A stretch of DNA of 56,030 nucleotides. Origin: CAYLQA01 sp964385695. GTDB lineage: Bacteria > Desulfobacterota > Desulfobulbia > Desulfobulbales > Desulfurivibrionaceae. The stretch is taken from contig CAYLQA010000023.1 in assembly GCA_964385695.1 (NCBI GenBank), positions 1-56,030 of the forward strand. Direction: 5' to 3'. The position numbers were made by a program, and so were the translations under genes. Below, in pieces: positions 7,647-14,947 of the stretch (its first letter is position 1; every line of letters begins with the position of its first letter). The notes under the pieces were generated by a model. It saw only the letters and a program-made list of their open reading frames with translations. It was not told the DNA's origin and did no database searches.

Positions 7647-8643
7647 CATCTGGAGCCTTGCCCTGACCCTTTGCAGCGTCGTGGTTTTGTTTTTGCTGCT
7701 TATCGCTGGTCGAACTGCTGTGCGGGTTTTGCGCTTTTGGGATCCTGCAAGCGATAGCAACCGCCAGATCAGCCTTGAAAGTGAGATCTGGCTCTCTTCA
7801 ACTTTAGTTGCCTATGCCCTGGCTTTCCAGATCTTAACCCTGATCCTTTTTGTCATTGCCGCAGACCAGTTCTCCGGAGCCATTGTCGGAGCCATGTGTG
7901 CAACCGGCTCACTTTTGGCCAATGACTATGGCGTCCCGGCCCTGGTTATCAAACTTGTCGGTGTGTTTCTGTATGGTGGCTGGATTCTGCTGCATCAATT
8001 AGATATTCGTTCCGAACAATATCCCTTGGTCCGCAGGAAGTATGTTTATCTGCTTATCCTTTTTCCCGTACTTATTGCCGACATCGTTCTGCAAAGCATG
8101 TATATCGGCCTCTTGAAGCCGGACATTATCACCTCATGCTGCGCTGTGGTTTTTAGTGGCAGTGCAGGAGGGGGAACCAATCTCTTGGCAGCCATTCCCT
8201 TGTCGGTTTTATTCCCAAGTTTTTATGGTACTGCGGTTGGTTTATTGCTCCTGGGGCTGTATCTGTGCAGAAAGTGGCACAGTGTCCTCGGTTTCCTATA
8301 TAGTGGCGCCTGGCTCTGGTTTTTTCTTGTTTCGCTGGCAATGCTTGTAACGGTGGTATCTTCTTATATCTATGCCATGCCATACCACAAATGCCCTTTT
8401 TGCATCTTAAAACCGGAGTACCATTACATTGGTTTTATCCTCTACGGCACTTTGATTCCTGCTGCCTTTTTTGGGATGAGCGTCGGAGTAGTCGAGATGG
8501 TAAGAAATGCTGCCGGTTTAGGCCAGGTGGTGCGCCGCTATCAAAAGGGTGCTGTGACTGCCTCCCTTGTTTTGCTCGTGGTATTTACTATGCTCTCCTC
8601 ATACCACTACCTCATTTACCGTATTGCAGGCGGTGAATCATGA
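7636..8643 (+). CDS. Polytopic membrane protein with CPFC motif
   Basis: The protein has 335 residues and about eight or nine hydrophobic segments. I do not recognise the family. Possible functional cysteines are a CPFC motif in a loop (C253, C256) and a CC pair in SCCAVVF. A CxxC of this form suggests a membrane thiol-disulfide or metal-transfer role, perhaps exchanging electrons with the TlpA-like lipoprotein of the same operon. The gene starts 11 bases inside the ATPase gene, so the two are co-translated. It ends the operon. A role in copper or thiol transfer is inference. Confidence 0.75.
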   Translation: MFLNIWSLALTLCSVVVLFLLLIAGRTAVRVLRFWDPASDSNRQISLESEIWLSSTLVAYALAFQILTLILFVIAADQFSGAIVGAMCATGSLLANDYGVPALVIKLVGVFLYGGWILLHQLDIRSEQYPLVRRKYVYLLILFPVLIADIVLQSMYIGLLKPDIITSCCAVVFSGSAGGGTNLLAAIPLSVLFPSFYGTAVGLLLLGLYLCRKWHSVLGFLYSGAWLWFFLVSLAMLVTVVSSYIYAMPYHKCPFCILKPEYHYIGFILYGTLIPAAFFGMSVGVVEMVRNAAGLGQVVRRYQKGAVTASLVLLVVFTMLSSYHYLIYRIAGGES

Positions 8644-8670
8644 TTTTACTTCAGGAAATAATTGAGAAAT

Positions 8671-8709
8671 AAGGGACTCAGGCAGAAGAGGATCTTCCTC
8701 TGAATCCCT
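8671..8709. terminator. Possible weak terminator between convergent genes
   Basis: An imperfect hairpin pairs AGGGA...AGAGGA with TCCTCT...TCCCT between the plus-strand operon end and the minus-strand merR end. No strong T run follows in either direction, so the assignment is uncertain. Confidence 0.4.
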
Positions 8710-8730
8710 GATTGAAAATACGTTTAGTGC

Positions 8731-9171
8731 TTACTCGGCCGGATTATCATCCGAGGATGAATCTGCCACTTCTCTTGCCTTTTTCATGGCCTGAATATAG
8801 ACCTCACACTCCTCACAGTGCTCAAGTTCTTTGGAGCAGGCTGTGCTGGCTCGTTGCCAGCAGGGGATGGTGCGATCAATAAAGGCTGAGCAGCTTTCCC
8901 GTTTTTCTTCCGGGCATTTGGTTATCTCCCAGCACGGTGTAAGATCGAGCAGCATCTTGATGCCGGGGATACTGATACCCTTTTCATGGATCAGGGCGCG
9001 CAGGCAGCGGATCCACTCGATGTCGTTATTGGAGTAGTAGCGTTTGTTGCCCTGTCGGGCAGGTTTAATCAGGCCTTCCTCTTCGTAAATGCGCAAGGTC
9101 CGAGGATGCACTGAGAGTAGCTTGGCTGCTACGCTGATCGGATAAATCGGTTCACTATTGTCAACACTCAT
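8731..9171 (-). CDS. MerR-family regulator with two-CW cysteine domain
   Basis: The protein has 146 residues. An N-terminal MerR winged helix (about 8-75) has the typical TLRIYEEEGLIKP segment. The C-terminal part carries C80-W81, C86, C94, C104-W105, C112, C119 and C122. The two Cys-Trp pairs are the pattern called a two-CW domain, which suggests metal, Fe-S or redox sensing instead of a classical MerR dimerisation coil. A perfect palindrome at 9226-9250 lies upstream and is probably its own operator. The NapC-type cytochrome gene precedes it on the same strand, and metal-handling genes lie on both sides. The signal sensed is unknown. Confidence 0.88.
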   Translation of the reverse strand: MSVDNSEPIYPISVAAKLLSVHPRTLRIYEEEGLIKPARQGNKRYYSNNDIEWIRCLRALIHEKGISIPGIKMLLDLTPCWEITKCPEEKRESCSAFIDRTIPCWQRASTACSKELEHCEECEVYIQAMKKAREVADSSSDDNPAE

Positions 9172-9225
9172 GTATAGCTCCGTGGCAAAGTCTTAGTAAA
9201 AACAATGCGTTGGGGGGATTGGGGT

Positions 9226-9250
9226 GGATACCCTATAAACTAGGGTATCC
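9226..9250. promoter_or_regulatory. Palindromic operator, probably for the MerR regulator
   Basis: Perfect 10-bp arms GGATACCCTA and TAGGGTATCC are separated by TAAAC. The dyad lies about 55 bp upstream of the merR start and 31 bp past the cytochrome stop. Its size and symmetry fit a MerR-type operator, and the flanks are AT-rich. The exact -35 and -10 boxes are not clear. Confidence 0.65.
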
Positions 9251-9280
9251 ACTATTACTATACTATAAAGTTTTTCAGTA

Positions 9281-10744
9281 TTATATGCCACGTAAAGTAT
9301 TAAGAATTTCCGGGGCTTCCTCATCTTCAGCCAGAATGATGTGACATGTCTCGCAGTCCATGGAGATTGTCTCACCAGCCTTTGTTTCGTGGGTGTCATC
9401 GTGGCAACGGAAGCAGCCGGACTCGTTGTTGTGGCCCAGGAAGCTCTCGTAAGTATTCCACTCAATTTTCATTTCCGGGAATACGTTTTCCACATAGGCG
9501 TTTTGGATACCGATTATGGCCTTTTCAAGAAGCGGCATATTGTCATTTACCAGCTCGGGGTAGTTTTGACGATACCAGGCGCGTAACTCGGTGGCGATGT
9601 TGTTTTTCGCCTCCTCGTGGGTTGGGTACTCCATGGTGATCAGCTCCATGGCTTGCCGTTTGATAAAGGGAAGCTCTCTGGGAATCTCGTCATGGAGAAT
9701 CTTGTTGTCCAATGCCTCGTTGGGCCCAAGATAAACATGTGTCGGACGGTTATGGCAATCGATACAATCCATGACCCGCTGGCCGCCCTCATGGCCGTCT
9801 GATGCACCAACCTCGGCAGATTCCTCTTCGCTTTCACCTTTAAAAAGAACTTTGGTGCCGTTGGGTTTGGTAAGAGTGACTTCGGTAATATTCTCACGCC
9901 CCCTGTCGGTATGGGTGTAAGAGATCTGATTTTCCGGCGCCACATGCCAGTGAATGCCGTGCGCCTCAGAGCCGCGGTAGCCGCCGGAACCGATTTTCAT
10001 CAGCAAAACGGTTTGAACGTGGGTGTTTTTCTCATCATCAAGGAACTTATCCTTAATATAGAGTTTCTCGCCGTGAAAGAGCTCCGGCCTGTGACATTGT
10101 TCACAGGTATCTCGGGCCGGGCGCAGGCCGTGTACCGGAGTTTCAATGGGAGTGCTATAGGTTTTCAGCGCAACGGCAGCCAACTGCCTTGCCCCGGATA
10201 TTTTTGATTTTACAAACCACTGTGCACCCTCACCAATATGGCAATCAACGCAGCGTACCCTGGAGTGGGGTGAGTTTTGGTAGGCCACATACTCCGGCTC
10301 CATGACCGTGTGGCAGAACTGACCGCAAAACCCGACGGACTCAGTATAGTGGTAACCGGTGTATGAAATGAGAGCGATGACAAAAATATTAAGCACGGTT
10401 AATGCCGTGGCCAGAATGATCAGTTTTCTGACCTTTTTAAAGCGCTCTGGAGCGGTAAATTGATCCTTCAGGTAATCATAGGTGAAGATCCCGACGTCTT
10501 CTTTGCCCTTAAAAAAGAAAAGGCCCAGAAAAACAAGAACCAGGCCGGTAATAAAGAGAGGTCCTAAGACCATATAAATGATAAAGCCAAAGTATGGATT
10601 ATGCACAACCCCCTGTAGATCTAGCACCGCAGAAACCAACAGTACCGGAAACGTTACCGTGGCTATAATGGCCCCGATTAAGGATACCTTACTTCTGGCA
10701 ATCCCACTGACAAAGGCCTTCAAAATATCTGTGAATTTTACCAC
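9281..10744 (-). CDS. NapC/NirT-type membrane cytochrome c with six hemes
   Basis: The protein has about 487 residues. Three N-terminal membrane helices are followed by a NapC/NirT-like domain and a further periplasmic part. Six CxxCH motifs are visible: CGQFCH is a CxxxCH-like variant read here as CGQFCH, then CVDCH, CEQCH, CIDCH, CFRCH and CETCH. The multi-helix, NapC-like build recalls inner-membrane quinol-oxidising cytochromes such as ImcH of Geobacter. I favour the GTG at 10744: GGAGGGAGAAGGAG lies just before it, whereas the in-frame ATG at 10759 would place that purine tract inside the coding region. It probably passes electrons from menaquinol to periplasmic acceptors. The acceptor is unknown. 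Confidence 0.88.
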   Translation of the reverse strand: MVKFTDILKAFVSGIARSKVSLIGAIIATVTFPVLLVSAVLDLQGVVHNPYFGFIIYMVLGPLFITGLVLVFLGLFFFKGKEDVGIFTYDYLKDQFTAPERFKKVRKLIILATALTVLNIFVIALISYTGYHYTESVGFCGQFCHTVMEPEYVAYQNSPHSRVRCVDCHIGEGAQWFVKSKISGARQLAAVALKTYSTPIETPVHGLRPARDTCEQCHRPELFHGEKLYIKDKFLDDEKNTHVQTVLLMKIGSGGYRGSEAHGIHWHVAPENQISYTHTDRGRENITEVTLTKPNGTKVLFKGESEEESAEVGASDGHEGGQRVMDCIDCHNRPTHVYLGPNEALDNKILHDEIPRELPFIKRQAMELITMEYPTHEEAKNNIATELRAWYRQNYPELVNDNMPLLEKAIIGIQNAYVENVFPEMKIEWNTYESFLGHNNESGCFRCHDDTHETKAGETISMDCETCHIILAEDEEAPEILNTLRGI

Positions 10745-10994
10745 TCCTTCTCCCTCCATTTGTTATGTGTTTTAATGATCTATTTTGCTAATAATTGCTT
10801 CCTCCTTGGATATTAATAATACGGGTCTTTGCTAAAAAAATAAAGTAATTTTAATAACTTAAGGTGTAGTTTACGATGTTAGGATTAGGGGCGAAATTAT
10901 CAATAGTATTTGCTGAATCTCAAACCTTAAGGCTAATTTTAAATCTAGAAATTCCATAAAACGTAAATTGCAGCGTTCATGGTGTGCAGTTTGG

Positions 10995-12881
10995 TTAGTG
11001 ATGATCAGAAGAGGGAAGATGATTACAATGAGCGGCAGCAGGGCAGGTCATACACTCATGGGGAGCGCCCTCGCTTTCTTCTTCTTCAATCTCTTTTTTC
11101 TGAGAGCAGTCAAAGATGATATCCATCTCCTCACTGTCTAGAGTCTCGGTCTGTAAAAGGATCTCAGCCAGATGCCCAAGAAAGCTTTTATGCTGACTTA
11201 AAATGGTGTGTGCTTCAGAGTAACAATCCTCAACCATTTTACGTACAGCCATATCTATATGTCTGGCCGTGGTTTCGCTGTACATGGTCTGAGTGCCTTC
11301 TTCGCCTAAAAATCCTTCAGCCGCTTTAACGTAGGCTAATGGTCCGACAACATCATTCATGCCCCACTGGCACACCATCTTGGTGGCAATCTGGGTAGCC
11401 CGTAAGAGGTCGTCCTCTGCACCGGTGGTTTGTTGCTGCAGGCCAATTTCCTCAGCGGCACGTCCGCCCATCAGAATAGTAATCCTGTTTCTTAGGTACT
11501 CTTTTTTATAGGCATGGCGATCCGTAAGAGGTTGTTGCTGGGTGTGGCCCATAGCCCTTCCGCGAGGAATAATGGTGATTTTTTGGATGGGGTCGGCATC
11601 GGTGAGGAACTTGGCTACTATTGCATGGCCTGCTTCGTGATAGGCCATGGTTTTTCGGTCGTCTTTACTGATTACAAGACCTTTGCGCTCAACACCGATC
11701 AGGATACGATCCTTGGCCTCGTTAAAATCGGTTTCTTCAATGGATTCTTTATTTTCTCGGGCAGCAATAAGGGCAGCTTCATTCACAAGGTTAGCCAGTT
11801 CGGCTCCGGTAAAGCCCGGCGTGTTTCTGGCAATATCAGCCATGTCGACATTTTCGGAGATGGTGACTCCTTTTGTGTGTACCTCAAGGATTTTCAGGCG
11901 GCCTTTAACATCAGGGGCCAAAATGGTGATCTGTCTGTCAAAGCGGCCAGGTCGCCGCAAAGCAGGGTCAAGAATATCAGGGCGGTTGGTGGCTGCCAGC
12001 ACAATAATTGTATCATCCCGGCCAAAACCATCCATCTCAACAAGCAGTGCATTCAGGGTCTGGCCGCGTTCATCCTGGCCGCCAACACCGCCGGCTGCGC
12101 TCCGGTGAGCACCGACCGCATCTATCTCATCGATAAAAACGATACAGGGGGTATGTTCTTTGGCCTCTTTAAAGAGGTCGCGTACCCTTGATGCGCCCAC
12201 ACCGACAAACATCTCGACAAAATCCGAACCGGAAAAACTGTAAAAGGGAACCTCTGCCTCACCGGCAATAGCCTTTGCAAGCATTGTTTTACCTGTACCT
12301 GGAGGCCCTTGAAGCAAAACACCTTTAGGGATGCTTGCTCCAAGTTTGCTGAATTTGCCAGGGTTTTTTAAGAAGTCGACAATCTCTCTGAGTTCGGCAA
12401 TAGCCTCGGGTATACCGGCTACATCATCAAAACAGACCGGCCTGTTTTGGGCGTCAAAATGAATCACCTTGTTTTTAGCAAAATCAGATTCCGATTCTTC
12501 CTGCTTAGCGTGACCTCGTCGCATGGTCAAAAGCCAGCCAATAAGTATGATGCTGATGGGCAGGGTGATGGTCAAAAGGTTCCACAGTGGAGAAGGGCGG
12601 TCATCTTCAGCAGTGATTGCAACATTTTTGGCATTTAACTTGGGCATGAGGATGCCGGGATCAGGAGAATAGGTGGCGTATTCGCGCCCATAAATATCAT
12701 AAACCTTGAGTTGCCCGCCCTTTAAGTGGACCTCTTTGATTTCGTTATTTTCGAGATTTGTTAAAAACTCGTTATATTTTAAGGGGGGAAGTTTGTGCTC
12801 AAGGTTCCAAAAGAGAGCAACGCTGATGCCAATAAGGGTTGCTAAACCTAAAATAAAAACGCTGTAAATCACTCTGGCCAT
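10995..12881 (-). CDS. ftsH: ATP-dependent zinc metalloprotease FtsH
   Basis: The protein has 628 residues. Two N-terminal membrane segments (about 5-23 and 100-120) flank a small periplasmic domain. The AAA domain has Walker A GPPGTGKT and Walker B IVFIDEIDAVG, with the second region of homology near RPGRFDR. The M41 protease domain has HEAGH. FtsH degrades membrane and regulatory proteins. The C-terminus is unusual: it ends in a Cys/His-rich tail (CMTCPAAAHCNH...DHH) that looks metal-binding. The gene is a single unit, separated from its neighbours by a 235-bp gap downstream (10760-10994) in which I see nothing recognisable. Confidence 0.97.
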   Translation of the reverse strand: MARVIYSVFILGLATLIGISVALFWNLEHKLPPLKYNEFLTNLENNEIKEVHLKGGQLKVYDIYGREYATYSPDPGILMPKLNAKNVAITAEDDRPSPLWNLLTITLPISIILIGWLLTMRRGHAKQEESESDFAKNKVIHFDAQNRPVCFDDVAGIPEAIAELREIVDFLKNPGKFSKLGASIPKGVLLQGPPGTGKTMLAKAIAGEAEVPFYSFSGSDFVEMFVGVGASRVRDLFKEAKEHTPCIVFIDEIDAVGAHRSAAGGVGGQDERGQTLNALLVEMDGFGRDDTIIVLAATNRPDILDPALRRPGRFDRQITILAPDVKGRLKILEVHTKGVTISENVDMADIARNTPGFTGAELANLVNEAALIAARENKESIEETDFNEAKDRILIGVERKGLVISKDDRKTMAYHEAGHAIVAKFLTDADPIQKITIIPRGRAMGHTQQQPLTDRHAYKKEYLRNRITILMGGRAAEEIGLQQQTTGAEDDLLRATQIATKMVCQWGMNDVVGPLAYVKAAEGFLGEEGTQTMYSETTARHIDMAVRKMVEDCYSEAHTILSQHKSFLGHLAEILLQTETLDSEEMDIIFDCSQKKEIEEEESEGAPHECMTCPAAAHCNHLPSSDHH

Positions 12882-12983
12882 GGATTGCTCCGATTATTTA
12901 TACTGCCAAAATTCCCAGTTTCGTGTCGGTCAAGGTTTCAATTAATTGTATTGTATGCATTATTTTGCTTCCAACCAAGCAAT

Positions 12984-13021
12984 AAAAAAAGCCTGAGTCG
13001 TGACATATGCACGACTCAGGC
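12984..13021 (-). terminator. Rho-independent terminator of the small membrane-protein pair
   Basis: The 12-bp stem GCCTGAGTCGTG (12991-13002) pairs with CACGACTCAGGC (13010-13021). On the minus strand a run of seven T follows. It lies 37 nt past the stop of the 80-residue gene and upstream of ftsH. Confidence 0.9.
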
Positions 13022-13057
13022 TTTTGTGTAGGTGTGCCTTGGATTCTTATAGTCAGT

Positions 13058-13300
13058 CTACATCCCGCTCATTGCTGAGAGCCAGCCAACGACTAAATCC
13101 CCTAAGCCGCCACTGTGTATAAGCCCTCCCATAAGTGAAATGAATCCTCCGATTCCAATGAGTGCACCGGCCACAAAGAGTACCCCAAGGCCAGCCTTGG
13201 ATACTTCCTGGTCAATATCGGACGATTGTTCGGGCCGATTGGATACACCCTTTATTTGTTTTTTTACCTTTGCCTTTGCGATGGCAATTGCGTGTTTCAT
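13058..13300 (-). CDS. Small membrane protein (paralogue pair, second gene)
   Basis: The protein has 80 residues: a charged, Lys-rich N-terminal part (1-35), then a Gly-rich hydrophobic helix (about 37-60) and a C-terminal end WLSAMSGM. I do not recognise the family. It starts 20 nt after the gene at 13321-13539, whose product has the same layout and a similar ending (WFTAVTGI). Both contain VA...GG..(S)GG patterns, so they are probably diverged duplicates. They may be small subunits of a membrane complex. Nothing shows which. Confidence 0.7.
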   Translation of the reverse strand: MKHAIAIAKAKVKKQIKGVSNRPEQSSDIDQEVSKAGLGVLFVAGALIGIGGFISLMGGLIHSGGLGDLVVGWLSAMSGM

Positions 13301-13320
13301 AGCAAGCTATATACCTTTCA

Positions 13321-13539
13321 TTAGATACCGGTGACTGCTGTGAACCATGCCTTAGCCATTGAAAGCGGTCCACCGCTTGCGATCATGCCACCAACAAAAC
13401 AGGCCACTGCCCACAGTCCAATCACAGTGGAGGTTGCTCCCATCGTAGCAAGGGCACTTTGTGAAATTTGCGCCTCAGCATGGGCGATATCTGCTTGCTC
13501 TGTCCGCGTTCTGCTTTTAACCAATGTGTTGTTAGTCAT
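13321..13539 (-). CDS. Small membrane protein (paralogue pair, first gene)
   Basis: The protein has 72 residues: a polar, Ala-rich N-terminal half and a hydrophobic helix (about 36-57) followed by an amphipathic end, WFTAVTGI. GGGAGG lies 8 nt before the ATG, which supports a real gene. It forms a two-gene operon with the similar protein at 13058-13300. Function is unknown; length and layout suggest a small structural or assembly subunit in the inner membrane. Confidence 0.72.
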   Translation of the reverse strand: MTNNTLVKSRTRTEQADIAHAEAQISQSALATMGATSTVIGLWAVACFVGGMIASGGPLSMAKAWFTAVTGI

Positions 13540-13780
13540 GATCCGCCTCCCGATTTTGGGTTACTTCATAACGAGTCAGGGAACTCTCACCCGACTGCAC
13601 CTCATACTTAAGAGTATAAGAAGACACCAAACGGAAGGCAAGTTAAAAATCTAGTAAAATCAGCTAGTTGTGTGTAAGTTTGCAATGTAAGGATCAGGCG
13701 GGGTGTTCGTTTGAAGGATATCGGTAGTAATCTTTTTAAGGTGAAGCTGACAGTGCTGGTTGGTAGGTCGATGCGGAAAG

Positions 13781-13815
13781 ATCAGGCAGCCAGTGATGAA
13801 AACTGACTGCCTGAT
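13781..13815 (-). terminator. Probable terminator of the regBA-nosL operon
   Basis: The stem ATCAGGCAG (13781-13789) pairs with CTGCCTGAT (13807-13815) around a 17-base loop. On the minus strand only a short pyrimidine tract (CTTTCC) follows. It lies 18 nt past the NosL stop. The rest of the 13540-13833 gap holds nothing I recognise apart from the upstream small-protein promoter. Confidence 0.55.
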
Positions 13816-13833
13816 GAGGTGATTACGAGAGAA

Positions 13834-14385
13834 TTACATCCTGTGTTTGCCCATGCCCATTTTGTTTTTCTTCATCATCATGAGGGGCTTGATGGTGGAC
13901 TGCTCAATGGCATCGTAGGCAGCAATCGTGCCGCCATTAGCGGCCTGGAATTTTTTGGCGGCATCACTGGAAGAAAAGGGAATAAGCTCTTTACCCATAG
14001 GGCCCATGACCTTGCTGCCAATGACAAAGGTTGCTTCGGTGCCGTCAATCCAGTTCCCCGTATTAAAGTCCTTTACCAAAATAGCGGAAATATCCTTTGC
14101 CGTGTGCTGCTGGTCAAACTTCGCCATCATAAAAATAAAGCGAAACATGCATTTGCCACCGTCAAAGGCGGAGAAATTTCCGTCCTTAAACTGTATTTGG
14201 GTCTGCCATTTTGGGTAGCGAGCCGGAAACATGCCGCAAGTCTTGCAATGCATTGAGTCGGTAATTACCTGCGGAGCAATCGCTTCCGCACCGCTCTGCG
14301 AAATTGCAAAGGCTGGCTGGCCAATGGTAAAAGCGACCAGAAGTGCGAGAAGGCCTCCTATTTTGCTCAAATGTTTGTTCATCAT
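13834..14385 (-). CDS. nosL: NosL-family copper-binding protein (copy 2)
   Basis: The protein has 183 residues. A cleavable signal peptide ends in PAFA at about residue 27. The NosL signature CKTCGMFPARY follows at C47 and C50, and a GPMGKELIPF segment comes later. The C-terminus is Met/Lys/His-rich (MMMKKNKMGMGKHRM), which would add soft metal ligands. It starts 12 nt after the RegA-like regulator stop and is the last gene of the sensor-regulator operon. This is the place held by the copper chaperone SenC/PrrC in some RegBA loci. The second ATG (14382) is an equally good start. Confidence 0.9.
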   Translation of the reverse strand: MMNKHLSKIGGLLALLVAFTIGQPAFAISQSGAEAIAPQVITDSMHCKTCGMFPARYPKWQTQIQFKDGNFSAFDGGKCMFRFIFMMAKFDQQHTAKDISAILVKDFNTGNWIDGTEATFVIGSKVMGPMGKELIPFSSSDAAKKFQAANGGTIAAYDAIEQSTIKPLMMMKKNKMGMGKHRM

Positions 14386-14396
14386 TCTTCCCTCAA

Positions 14397-14933
14397 TTAT
14401 TTATTAGGTGGATACTTCTGTAATTTGCGTTGCAAGGTGCGTCGGTGGACGCCGAGTTTTTTTGCAGCCATGGAGATATTACCGCCACAGTCGGTCAACA
14501 CCCGGTTGATGTGCTCCCATTCTGCCCGGGCCAGGGAGGGGGCGGCAAAGTTACCTTGGTCCACATCAATGTCCGTTGACGGATCTTTGGCAAAAGCGCC
14601 AAGAATGTCATCAACGTCAGCCGGCTTGGGCAGATAATAAAGAGCCCCGAGTTTCACCGCCTCTGTGGCTGTGGCAATGCTGCCGTAACCAGTGAGAACC
14701 ACAATCTGCATCTCCGGGCAGATTGTTTTTGCCGTAGCAATGAGCTCAAGCCCTGATTTCCCAGGCATCCTGAGGTCAACCACGGCAAGTTCCGGCTGCT
14801 CTTTTTTGACAACCTCGACACCTTCGTCATAATTTGCCGCGGTATAGACGATGAACCCCCTACGGCTAAAGGCCTTGGCCATGCGGTCCCGAAAGAGTTC
14901 TTCATCGTCGACTAATAATATTGTTTGTTCCAT
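14397..14933 (-). CDS. regA: RegA/PrrA/ActR-family response regulator
   Basis: The protein has 178 residues. The receiver domain has an acidic pocket D9-D10, phosphoacceptor D53 (VVDLRMPGKSG) and a conserved Lys in YYLPKP. A Fis-type helix-turn-helix ends the protein with the RegA hallmark GVHRRTLQRKL. RegA regulators respond to redox state through a cognate RegB sensor, which is encoded just upstream. Likely targets in this window are the two 17-bp dyads at 3508-3524 and 16538-16554. Assignment to the family is strong; the exact regulon is inference. Confidence 0.93.
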   Translation of the reverse strand: MEQTILLVDDEELFRDRMAKAFSRRGFIVYTAANYDEGVEVVKKEQPELAVVDLRMPGKSGLELIATAKTICPEMQIVVLTGYGSIATATEAVKLGALYYLPKPADVDDILGAFAKDPSTDIDVDQGNFAAPSLARAEWEHINRVLTDCGGNISMAAKKLGVHRRTLQRKLQKYPPNK

Positions 14934-14947
14934 GGAGAGCGATCCCT

